A stretch of DNA of 64,000 nucleotides from Bog-473 sp963701955 (GTDB lineage Bacteria > Actinomycetota > Acidimicrobiia > Acidimicrobiales > RAAP-2), in the NCBI GenBank assembly GCA_963701955.1, contig OY969694.1:2728001-2792000 (forward strand). Reading direction: 5' to 3'. The position numbers were made by a program, and so were the translations under genes. The stretch's first letter is position 1, and the number at the start of each line of letters is the position of its first letter. Positions 28,783-37,582 of this stretch are shown here, piece by piece. The notes under the pieces were generated by a model that was given only the letters and a program-made list of their open reading frames with translations, was not told where the DNA came from and did no database searches.

Positions 28783-29871
28783 GTGATTGCCGTCATCTGG
28801 GTGAACCTGCGCCGGGCCATGGGCGACCGCCGACTGCTCATCATCGGCACGCTGGTGCCCGTCGTCATCATCCTCATCACGGGTCTGCTCGAGGGCAGTC
28901 CCAAGGAGCCGATCGGCCTCTACCACCCTTCCGCCCGCTTGCTGCACCTGGCGCAGACGACCGACGGTGTGAAGGTCCGGGTCGAAGCCACCAAGCAGGA
29001 TCTGACCGACGACATCCTGCGGGGCCGGGTGGTGGCGGGGATCGTCCAGCTGCCGGCACCCGGCACCTCCGTGCGGGCGGACTTCCTCGTGGAATCGTCG
29101 ACGACCGACGCCGTGCAGGCCCGCACCGACGCGGTGGCGCTCATGGACCTGATGGCGGCCGAGGGCTCGAACACGTCGTTCACCGACGCAACGTTGAAGG
29201 CGACGCCGGTGGAGGCGCCGCTCAGTCCCTTCTGGTACGTGGCGCCGGCCAACCTGGTGTTGTTCATGGGCATCGCCGTGCTCGTGCTGGCTGCGGGCAT
29301 GGTCGAGACGCGCCGGTTGGGGGTGTTGCAACGGTTGTCGGCCGCTCCCGTGAGGAAGCGCTCCATCGTGTTCGGGCAGATGGCCAGCATGATGGTCACC
29401 GCCGTCAGCATGGCGATCGGGTTGATATTCGTGGGGTACGTGCTGTTCCGGGTGCACTGGGGCAATCCGGCGAGCGTGTTCCTGGTGGTCCTGTTCTTAG
29501 GGATCAGCGTGGCGGCACTGGCCGTCATCATCGGGACGTGGTCGCGCTCGCAGGAGCAGGCCATCGCCACGGCCGTGATCGTCGCCATCATCGCCGGCAT
29601 GCTCGGCGGATGTGTCTACCAATTCGAGCGCGGTGAGTACGACCGTGAAGGACGTAGGGCACATCGTGCCGCAGGCATGGGCCATGGACACGTTCGTGAA
29701 GCTGATATCGGACCACGCTTCGTTTGGCGAGACGTTGCCCGAGCTCGCCGCACTGGCGGCCTTCGCAGTGGTCCTGACGCGCAGCGGTCACGGCAGTGTT
29801 CTCGACGACGTATCGGTCAGCGCAATGGCTGCCGGCCTCGAGATGACGGCGCATGCGGCGCGGTGGTCTGA
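28783..29871 (+). CDS. ABC-2 type permease, second subunit, frameshifted at the end
   Basis: The GTG at 28783 gives MIAVIWVNLRRAMGDRRLLIIGTLVPVVIILITG with the first helix, an external domain, then FWYVAPANLVLFMGIAVLVLA and three to four more helices. ETRRLGVLQRLSAAPVRKRSIVFGQ is the cytoplasmic loop typical of the family. An indel near 29620 shifts the last part to another frame (STTVKDVGHIVPQAWAMDTF then LAALAAFAVVL), so the exact stop is unclear; 29871 is the stop in the original frame. It shares its layout with the previous permease, and together with the ATPase they make one exporter operon under copy H of the shared motif. Confidence 0.78.
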   Translation: MIAVIWVNLRRAMGDRRLLIIGTLVPVVIILITGLLEGSPKEPIGLYHPSARLLHLAQTTDGVKVRVEATKQDLTDDILRGRVVAGIVQLPAPGTSVRADFLVESSTTDAVQARTDAVALMDLMAAEGSNTSFTDATLKATPVEAPLSPFWYVAPANLVLFMGIAVLVLAAGMVETRRLGVLQRLSAAPVRKRSIVFGQMASMMVTAVSMAIGLIFVGYVLFRVHWGNPASVFLVVLFLGISVAALAVIIGTWSRSQEQAIATAVIVAIIAGMLGGCVYQFERGEYDREGRRAHRAAGMGHGHVREADIGPRFVWRDVARARRTGGLRSGPDAQRSRQCSRRRIGQRNGCRPRDDGACGAVV

Positions 29872-29945
29872 GCGCACGGATGGTCGGCGGCGACATGGGC
29901 GGGCCCCGGCACGACGAGGGCGGGCAGTCAGGCGGCGCGGCCATC

Positions 29946-29967
29946 AAAATAGGGTATACTCTTTAGG
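29946..29967 (+). promoter_or_regulatory. Copy I of the shared motif, upstream of the P450 gene
   Basis: AAAATAGGGTATACTCTTTAGG; TATACT at 29955-29960 is a strong -10 box. The P450 start is 22-29 bases further on. It is one of the best matches to the consensus. Confidence 0.55.
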
Positions 29968-29988
29968 TGTCAGGCGGATGAGCCCCAG

Positions 29989-31225
29989 GTGGAGCGGCTG
30001 GTGACCGACACAGTGACGGATCTCGCCGACCCGGTCATGTTCGCCGATCCGTTCCCACGCTACGCAGAGTTGCGGCGGCGGGGAGCGGTCTCGCCCGCGT
30101 ACTCCAAACAGCTCATGGGCGGCGCCGGGTTCATGCTGACCCGGCACGAGGACGTGCTGCTGCTCCACAACGACGTCCGCTTCTCGAGCGACCCGACGAG
30201 CGGCGGCTCCGAGTCTCATGATGCGGCACCTGCCCAAGATGTTCCGCCTGCTGACCGACTCCATGGTCTACAAGGACGACCCGGACCATGCCCGCTTGCG
30301 GCGCCTGGTCAACAAGGCCTTCACGCCCCGCATGGTGCAGCAGATGACGGGGGACATCGAGCGGATCGTGGAGGGTCTCTTGGACGACCTCGAACGGCGG
30401 GCCAGCTCGACGGTCGACCTGGTTGCCGATTTCGCCACCCCGCTGCCCTTGTCGGTGATCTCGACCATGCTCGGCGTGGGGGACGAGGACCGGGACGAGT
30501 TCCACGTCTTGATGGAGCGCTTCGTGGCCCGGTTGGGGAGCGGGTCCGGCGTCGACGCGCTGCGGACGATCCCGACGGCGCGGAAGCTCTACGCGGTGCT
30601 CGAGCACCTGGCCGAGCAGCGTCGTGCCGTACCCGACGACGGGTTGATCTCCGGCTTGCTGGCGGCCAACGAGGACGGTGACTCCTTGAGCGACGACGAG
30701 GTCATCGCCATGATCTTCTTGTTGATGTTGGCGGGGCACGACACGACGGCGAACCTGATCGGGAGCTCGGCGGTGGCGTTGATGGAGCACCCCGACCAGG
30801 CGGACCGGTGGCGGGACGAGCCCGAGCTGTCGGCGTCGGCGGTCGAGGAACTGCTGCGCTTCACGACGCCAGTGCCGTGCGGGACGGCCAGGACCTTGTT
30901 GGACGAGGTGACGATCGAGGGCACGACCATGCCCAAGGGGTCCAAGGTGATGGGGATGATCATTTCGGCCAACCGGGACGAGACTGTCTTCGAACGGCCT
31001 GACGCGCTTGACTTGGGTCGGGACCCGAACCGGCACCTGACCTTCGCCTTCGGGAAGCACTTCTGCCTCGGCAACCAGCTGGCCCGGCTTGAAGGGCAGA
31101 TCGCCATCGGCGCGCTGGTCCGACGCTTCCCTGGGATGCGCTTGGCGGTGGGGCGTGACCAGTTGCAGTACAAGCCCGTGCAGGCCCTCCGCGGGTTCCG
31201 GGCCTTGCCGGTGACGCTGCGCTGA
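29989..31225 (+). CDS. Cytochrome P450, one frameshift
   Basis: This soluble bacterial P450 of about 410 residues has the heme-thiolate motif FAFGKHFCLGNQLAR near the C-terminus (Cys ligand about residue 358), the I-helix AGHDTTANLI, the ExxR pair (EELLR), and the conserved DHARLRRLVNKAFTPR. An indel near 30215 shifts the frame in the B-C region. GTG 29989 gives MERLVTDTVTDLADPVMFAD, while GTG 30001 is an alternative start. It lies just downstream of copy I of the shared motif, so it is probably induced with the catabolic genes. Hydroxylation of a lipid, terpene or sterol-like substrate would fit the context. No ferredoxin gene is next to it. A hairpin follows the stop. Confidence 0.9.
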
Positions 31226-31248
31226 CGACAGGGGAGCCAGCGACGGGG

Positions 31249-31268
31249 CCGCGTACGGATGTACGCGG
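31249..31268. terminator. Bidirectional hairpin between convergent genes
   Basis: CCGCGTAC-GGAT-GTACGCGG is a perfect 8-bp stem with a 4-base loop, located 23 bases after the P450 stop and seven bases from the end of the convergent AttH/CrtC-like gene. There is no T-run on either side, so it may be a weak or factor-assisted terminator. Confidence 0.5.
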
Positions 31269-31274
31269 GCGACG

Positions 31275-32324
31275 CTATCGCCGGCGGTTGGCCTCCCACT
31301 GGTCACGGCTGAAGTAGCTCTGGTCCTCGCCCCAGCCTTCGACTCCGTCGTCCCAGCGCCAGTGGACCAAGGAGTCACCGCCGTGACCCCGCCAGTGCCG
31401 GCTTACCGCGTCGCCGCGGACCGACAGGCGGCGGTCGAACTCGTCGACCGCTTCGAACTCGATCGAGAGCGGCCATCCGGTCTGTGCGTCGAAGGTGACC
31501 CGGCGCTCGCCCGCCAGGATGTGCCCGTACTCGCCGGCCCGGAGCAGGAAGCCGCAGGCGATGGGCTCGACCTCGGGGCCGGGGATGGCGTAGGTGAGCC
31601 AGGCCTCGCCGGGGCCGGCGGCGCAGAACGAGTAGCCGACGCCGCCGAACGACCTTGCTCCTGATCGCTCGGCGGGCTCTTCGCGGACGGCCGACCTTGG
31701 GCGGCGCCGTGGCGGGGTTTCGGGCGCCCCAACGGACGAGGTCCCCAGGACCGGTCGCGCACCGAGTAGCAGTCGATCGGGATCTCCTCGCCGTGGAGGA
31801 CCATCGTCCCCGTCACATGGCCGGCCTGATCGAAGTGGGTGCCCTTCAGGAACGGGGACGACGCCGTTCGGGTGCGGGTTGGGCTTCATGATCGCCTCGA
31901 AGACGAGGTCCACTTCGAGCGCGCCGGGGTCGCTAGTAGGTGATTGCGTAGGTGGTCAGGGGTTCGATGACCCGGACGTGGACGCCGTTGGGCCACTCGA
32001 AGTCGCGCATGTCCCGTTCGGGCCGGGGCGGAAGCTGCAGGCCCGAGTACTCCGCCCGGTAGGCCAACTCCCACGGATAGGCGGCACGGTCGTCCCAGAC
32101 CCAGGCCCCGCCGTTGCAGATGTTGGCGTTCGGTCGGGCCTGGCAGTACGCCCAGCCACCCGAGGTTCCGCTCGGGCACGTTCCAGGAGAACCAGCACGT
32201 CTCGGTCTCCCACCAGCGGTCGGTGAGTTCCTCGTCGTGGAAGTCGTCGTCGGCTGGGACGAGCTCGCGATACGTGCGCTCGTCGCGGCGACTGGTCCAG
32301 GTCGACGCCGAAGGTCGTGCTCAT
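31275..32324 (-). CDS. AttH/CrtC-like (hydroxyneurosporene-synthase-like, DUF7064/7065) protein, frameshifted
   Basis: The family signature is the block CYSVRDRSWGPR, matching the DxSWGxR motif of lipocalin-like AttH/CrtC proteins; CrtC hydrates carotenoids, but most members have no known role. Other blocks are DRWWETETCWFSWNVPERN, WAYCQARPNANICNGGAWVW, VDLVFEAIMKPNPHPNGV, FGGVGYSFCAAGPGEAWLTY, and the terminal WGEDQSYFSRDQWEANRRR. Indels near 32290, 32160, 31936, 31840 and 31680 break the frame; rejoined it is about 345 residues. It is the last gene of an eight-gene overlapping operon starting at 41763, eight bases after the kinase stop. A paralogue lies at 43859-44851 on the opposite arm, also paired with a kinase. 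Confidence 0.65.
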
Positions 32325-32332
32325 GCGCGTGC

Positions 32333-33742
32333 TCAGTCTCGGAGCGGGGGCCAGTGCCGGTCGGCGAGCACACCCATGGACGGCCGGGCCAGCTCGGTCT
32401 CGCGGGCGATCCGTCGCCACAACGTCAGGATGTAGTCCTCGTCGGACACAGTCTCCGCAGCGACCGCCGCGGCGGCGTCCGCCCGGCCGCTCACGACCGA
32501 GTTCGGGCGTCGGCCGAGCAACGTCGCCAAGTCCTGCAGCTCGCACTCCTCGTAGTAGGGCGCCGTACGTGTCGACCTGAGCGAGATACTTGATGATGCG
32601 GGCGACCCCTTTCGCACGCGCCTGCGCCAAGGGGTCCGTCGTGCGGGGAACGATGACGTCGCGCAGCTGCGTCGAGGACGGCGTCGTACATCCAGTCGCT
32701 GTCGCGGGCGTCTCGTGCCGAGGCGTCTCGGCGGGCGTCAGTTCCAGGCCGTTGGCGGCGGCCAGCGCCTCCAACCACAAGCGCCGATGGAGGACCTGGT
32801 AGATGAAGCCGTTGCCCGACGTCGTTGCCGCCCCCGCCTCTGCCGTCCCCGCCCTCGCTCGCCGTCCCGAGGTCCCCGGTGGCTCATCACCTGGAGCTTG
32901 GTCTCGGCCATCACCTGGTAGTAGCGGACCCGGGCCTCGTCGACGACGTTGCCCGAGAGCGCCTCGTACTCGCGCAGCCGCGTCGGGAAGTCGGTGAACG
33001 GCTCCTGCGTCGCCCGCAGCGACAGCCACGCGATGTCGTCCATCGGGTCACCGAGGTGGGCCAGCTCCCAATCGACGACGGCGTCGACGCGCCCGTCGGC
33101 GTACATGAAGTTCCCCGGCCCGGTGTCCCCCTGCACCAAGACGGGCGGTCCGTCGTAGGCGGGGATGTGGCGCCGCAGCCAACGAGCGAGAAGACGAGCG
33201 CCGGATCGGGCGTCCCGCCACGCGCTGCGAGCACGCCGCTCCCACTCGTCGAGCTCGGCCACGACGGCCTCGGCGACCGTCGTGCACCGTCGGGAAGGCG
33301 GGCAGGTCCAGTGCTGCCGCGTCGAGGCGAGTGCAGCGCCGCGAGCTTCGTCATGAAGTCGCGCGCCGTCGCCTCCTGCTCGGCCGGGTCGGTGATGCGG
33401 GAGAACCAGTTCTCGCCCTCGCACCCGCTCCGACAACATCGCCTGGTGCACGGGATGCACGCCGAGCACCCGGGGTACCGGAACGGGCCCGTCCTGCAGC
33501 GCGAGGTACACCGTCGCCTCGCGGTGCAGCGTCCACGGGTCCTTCGTCAGCGCCGGGTCGGAGCGGTCGTAGCGCAGGAAGCAGGGGTCACGGTGCCGTC
33601 CGGGCCGGCGGCGAGGTCGACGAACCACGCCTCCTTGCGGGCGCCGCCGGGCATGCGGTCGGCCAGCACCACCCGCCCGCCGCCGACCTCCTCGATCCAC
33701 GCCACGAGGTCGTCGGGCAGGCCGACGGCGACCGTCGCTCAC
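32333..33742 (-). CDS. APH-family phosphotransferase with C-terminal helical domain, frameshifted
   Basis: The N-terminal two thirds is an aminoglycoside-phosphotransferase-like kinase: LPDDLVAWIEEVGGGRVVLA, FLRYDRSDPALTKDPWTLHREA, the Brenner motif LVQGDTGPGNFMYADG, and the Mg-binding AVVDWELAHLGDP. It continues with TQEPFTDFPTRLREYEALSG and then a helical C-terminal domain of about 130 residues (LRDVIVPRTTDPLAQARAKG, VARIIKYLAQVD, EECELQDLATLLG). Indels lie near 33720, 33590, 33415, 33290, 32880 and 32680. The GTG at 33742 overlaps the ligase stop. APH-like proteins next to acyl-CoA dehydrogenases include LvaA of Pseudomonas putida, which phosphorylates 4-hydroxyvaleryl-CoA. The extra domain resembles the segment at the start of the other kinase here (44848) and may be an LvaB-like accessory; that is inference. 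Confidence 0.78.
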
Positions 33743-35305
33743 ACGATGCGCGTGTCGTGCGACGCCCAGTACTGCTCGCGCAACACACCCTTGTACAGCT
33801 TCCCGGTGGGCAGCCGGGGCAGCTCGTCCACGAAGTCCACGCTTCGTGGGCACTTGAAATGCGCCAGGTGCTCCCGGCAGAACGCGATGAGCGCACGCTC
33901 GAGTGCCGCATCGCCGACGACCCCGTCGACGGGCTGCACGACGGCCTTGACCTCTTCGCCGAGATCCTCGTTGGGCACGCCGATGACGGCGGCGTCCATC
34001 ACCGACGGGTGGGTCACCAGAAGGTTCTCGGTCTCCTGCGGGTAGATGTTCACTCCGCCGGAGATGATCATGTGCGCCTTGCGGTCGGTCAGGAACAGGT
34101 AGCCGTCTGCGTCCAGGTAGCCCACGTCGCCCACCGTGCTACGTCGTCCCGTCGTCCCGCCGGGACGCCGGCCGTCTTGTCGGGGTCGTTGAAGTACTCG
34201 AAGTCGGTGGCGCCGGCGAACCACACCGTCCCCGACGTGCCGACCGGACACGGCCGGCCGTCGTCGTCGAGGATGTGGATGTCGCTCAGGACCGAGCCGC
34301 CCGACGCTACCCCTGGTGGGCCAACCAGTCCTCGGAGGTGATGAACGTGCACCCGTTGCCCTCGGTGGCGGCGTAGTACTCGAGCAGGATCGGCCCGAAC
34401 CACTCGATCATCTGTTCCTTCACCGGCACCGGGCACGGCGCCGCGGCGTGGATGACGACCTCCAGCGACGACACGTCGGCCGCCGCGCGCACGTCGTCGG
34501 GCAGCTTCAGCATCCGGGTGAACATGGTCGGCACGACCTGCGAGTGCGTGACCCGGTACCGGCCCACCAGCTCGAGATACAGCGCCGGGTCGAAGTGCTC
34601 CATCACGACCGCCGTCGACTTCATCCGCAGCGCAATGGCCACGCTCACCTGGGGGGCGGTGTGGTACAGCGGCGCCGGCGACAGGTACACCATGCCCTCA
34701 CGCAGCCGCCACAGTCCGGCGATCCCGAGCACGCCGATGCTGGTCTCGGACGGATGGATGTCGGACATGGGGCGGAGGATGCCTTTGGGTCGCCCCGTCG
34801 TGCCGGACGAATACATCATGGGGGCGCCCAGCTGCTCGTCGGCGGACATGGTCGGTCGGCTGGGCGCCGACGGTGTCGGCCCATGACTCGTAACCGTCGA
34901 CGACGCGGTTGCTGTCGGTCGTGTCGACCATGATCCAGCGCTCGACGTCGGGGCACAGCGCGGGTAGTTGTGCGGCGACGTCGGCCTTGGCCGTCGACGT
35001 CACGACGACCCGGGACCGGGAGTCATTGACGACGTAGGCGACCTCTTCCGCCGAGAGGTACGAGTTGACCGGCGTGAAGTAGAGGCCCGTGCGCTCTGCC
35101 CCCGCCTCGGCCACCAGCATCGCCGGGTGGTTCTCCATGAAGATCGCGACGTGGTCGCCCTTGCGCAGGCCGGTCTCGCGCAGGACGTGGGCGACCTGGT
35201 TGGCTGCCGCTTCGTACTCGGCGAAGGTCACGCGTGCGTCCCGACGGCGCCATGATGATGGCCGGCTGATCCGGGTGCGTGCTTGGCGTGTTCAGCTGCG
35301 TACAC
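33739..35305 (-). CDS. Acyl-CoA synthetase (AMP-forming), frameshifted
   Basis: Blocks in order are VTFAEYEAAANQVAHVLRET, IFMENHPAMLVAEAGAERTG, the P-loop MMYSSGTTGRPKGILRPM, HSQVVPTMFTRMLKLPD, EYYAATEGNGCTFI, VGDVGYLDADGYLFLTDR, IISGGVNIYPQETENLL, and the catalytic-Lys tail LPTGKLYKGVLREQYWAS. Length is about 520 residues. Three to four indels (near 35235, 34860, 34305 and 34150) break it. GTG 35305 starts inside the end of the upstream serine-hydrolase gene, and its TGA overlaps the GTG of the kinase gene, so translation is coupled on both sides. It activates the acid that enters this operon's pathway and is paralogous to the ligase at 1031-2612. Confidence 0.88.
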
Positions 35306-36571
35306 CGGCGCCCCCTTTGTCCCCGCCGCCAGGCACGAGTACAGCATCGTCGACCAGGACGGCGCCCATGAGCGGGAGCGCCTGGTTCTCCAGGTGGTTG
35401 CGCACGAAGCCGACGCCGACGCGGGCCGACGGATCGGCGAACCCGATTTGGCCGCCGGCCCCCATGTGACCGAACGCGCCGTCGTTGGGGCCGTGCATCG
35501 GCGGGGTGCGCCGGGGACGAGCGCCGGCGGCTCCAGCGAGTAGCCGACAGCCCATCGGGTGGGGACGCCCATGACGGCGTCGCGCCCGCAGACCTGTTCG
35601 GTGCCGGAAGCGCTCGATCGACGCCCGCGAGACGAGGTCCTCGCCGTCGGCCAGCGCCATGTAGATGCGGGCCAGCGCCCGTGCTGTCGCCGTGGCGCCG
35701 AGGGCGCCGATCTCGGCGGCACGCACGTCCGGTTGGTTCATGAAGTCGGCGAATCGGGGCTCTCCGTGCTCGTCGGCGAACAGGCTGCCGTGGGCGCCCG
35801 CAAGGACCGCGCGACCGGACTTCGAGTCGGGGTCGATGGCCCGCAAGGCGCTCCGCGCCCCGGGTCGCAATGGGAACTCCATGACCGTCGCCACCGACGC
35901 CGTCTCCGACGCTGGGGTGCCGATGGAGCAGGCGACGCCGAGTGGGGCGGCCACCTCCGCTTCGAAGAAGGTCCCGAGGCTCTGGCCCGTGATGCGGCGC
36001 ACGAGCTCGCCGACCAGCCAGCCGAACGTCACACCGTGGTAGCCGTGGCGCGTCCCGGGTTCCCAGGCCGGTTCGCCGCTGGCGATGGCGGCGGCGATGG
36101 CCTCGGTGTCCTGCCAGCCCCTGCCGTCCCACCCCAGCAACTCGTCGGCACCGGGCACGGCGATCGCCCCGGACTGGTGGCTGAGCAGCTGGCGGACCGT
36201 CGTGGCCGACTTGCCCGCCTGGCCGAACTCGGGCCAATAGCGGGCGACGGGCGCGTCGAGGTCGAGCTCGCCCCGGTCCTCGAGGATGTGGGCGCACAGC
36301 GTCGTCATGCCCTTGGTCGACGACATGACGACGGCTCGCGTGTCTTCCTCCCATGCCGTCCCGTCCGGTCCGGCCACGCCGGTCCAGATGTCGACGACGC
36401 ACTCCCCGTCGACGAAGGCACAGAAGGCGCCGCCTCCGTCACCGAGGTCGGCCCGTCGCTCGCCGGTCGCCCAACGTCAACGGTCGCACCCAGCCCGAGC
36501 GTCTCGGCCACCCGCTCGAACCCCGGAGCGGCGAACCCCTTGACGCCCTCGGCCGTCGTCGCCCCGTTCAC
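35292..36571 (-). CDS. Serine hydrolase of the beta-lactamase/EstB (class C-like) family, frameshifted
   Basis: The SxxK nucleophile motif is in VVMSSTKGMTTLCAHI. The YxN-like second motif is GTRHGYHGVTFGWLVGEL, where Tyr is followed by His. The third motif is FGHMGAGGQIGFADP (HxG). These are the three active-site elements of EstB-type esterases and penicillin-binding-like hydrolases. No signal peptide is visible, so it is probably cytoplasmic. Indels occur near 36430 and 35610; the total is about 425 residues. The GTG at 36571 overlaps the LLM stop, and its own end overlaps the ligase start. In this operon an ester or lactone is a reasonable substrate, releasing the acid for the ligase. This last step is inference. 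Confidence 0.83.
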
Positions 36572-37569
36572 AGCGCCCGCAGCTCCCGCTCGACGCCGGG
36601 CCACCAGTCCTTGCGCCACCACGAGACGTTGATCCGGTCGACCAGCCCGCCGTAGCGGGCGGCCACCTCGCCGGCCAGGGCATCCGGTGCGCACACGATC
36701 GTCAGCGTGTCGAGGACCTCGTCATCGATGAGACGTGCCATCTCGTCCCAGCGGCCTTGCTTCGAGCAGGCGTAGAGCTCGGTCTGCAGGTCGCCCCAAC
36801 CATGGAGCTCCAAGACGGGACGGTAGGCGGGAGTCGAGGCGTAGTAGCCGACGTGGTTCCGCATGGCGTTGCGGGCCTTCTCCATCTTCGACGGGTCCTC
36901 CACCACCGAGATGAAGCCCGGGCACGTCACCTCGAACGCATCCCGACGACGTCCCGCTTTGGCCAGTCCACGGTCAACGGCGGGAAGGATGACCTCCTGC
37001 AGGTACCGGGACGTACAGATGCCGTGCGTGATGACACCGTCCGCCACCTCACCGGCGACCTCGTTCATGAGCGGCCCGACTGCGGCGAGGAAGACGCGGG
37101 GCGGCCCGAACGAATGGGGCGTCGGCGCGAACACAGGCGTCATCAGGGTGTGCGTGTAGAACTCGCCTTCGAATTCGAGCGTCACCCCGTCGTTCCACGA
37201 CGCCCAGATCGCCCGTAACGCGAGCACGTATTCCCGCATGCGGGACGCAGGATGCGACCACGGGGAACTGAACCGCTTCTCAATGTGCCGCCGAACCTGC
37301 GACCCCATTCCCAACACGACGCGCCCGCCTGAGTACTCCTGCAACTGGTTGGTCGTGTAGGCCATGCTCATCGGGTTGCGGGCGAAGGCCACGACGATCC
37401 CGGTCCCGAGCGACACCGACGTCGAGTGCTCGGCCGCCAGCGTCAACGACAAGAACGGGTCGTTCGTCGTCTCGGCAGCCCAGACGCAGTCCAGCCCGGC
37501 CGCCTCTGCGGCACCCACCCGGTCGGCCACCCGTGGCAGCTCCATCCCGAGCCCGCTGTCGATCTTCAA
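36568..37569 (-). CDS. LLM-class F420-dependent-type oxidoreductase (TIGR03617-like)
   Basis: This is an unbroken 333-residue TIM-barrel protein beginning MKIDSGLGMELPRVADRVGA, which matches the mycobacterial TIGR03617-type F420-dependent oxidoreductases. Further motifs are CVWAAETTNDPFLSLTLAAE, SVSLGTGIVVAFARNPMSMA, and GGRVVLGMGSQVRRHIEKRF, the typical GLGSQVxxHIERR block. Cofactor F420 is expected from family, not visible directly. Its TGA overlaps the GTG of the serine hydrolase; it begins 13 bases after the tandem CaiB gene, in the same operon. A relative with the same block is at 55335-56372. Its reaction in this pathway (dehydrogenation, reduction or Baeyer-Villiger-like oxidation) cannot be decided. 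Confidence 0.88.
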   Translation of the reverse strand: MKIDSGLGMELPRVADRVGAAEAAGLDCVWAAETTNDPFLSLTLAAEHSTSVSLGTGIVVAFARNPMSMAYTTNQLQEYSGGRVVLGMGSQVRRHIEKRFSSPWSHPASRMREYVLALRAIWASWNDGVTLEFEGEFYTHTLMTPVFAPTPHSFGPPRVFLAAVGPLMNEVAGEVADGVITHGICTSRYLQEVILPAVDRGLAKAGRRRDAFEVTCPGFISVVEDPSKMEKARNAMRNHVGYYASTPAYRPVLELHGWGDLQTELYACSKQGRWDEMARLIDDEVLDTLTIVCAPDALAGEVAARYGGLVDRINVSWWRKDWWPGVERELRAL

Positions 37570-37582
37570 CGAGGTCGCCCCC

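Noticed and set aside
30131..31378. Long open frame on the minus strand opposite the P450 gene
   Set aside because: Its sequence is Arg/Gly/Pro-rich with no domain. It is the shadow of the P450 coding frame in high-GC DNA; similar shadows lie opposite the permease (13459-14535), the fused dehydrogenase (15937-16998) and livHMG (51888-52916).
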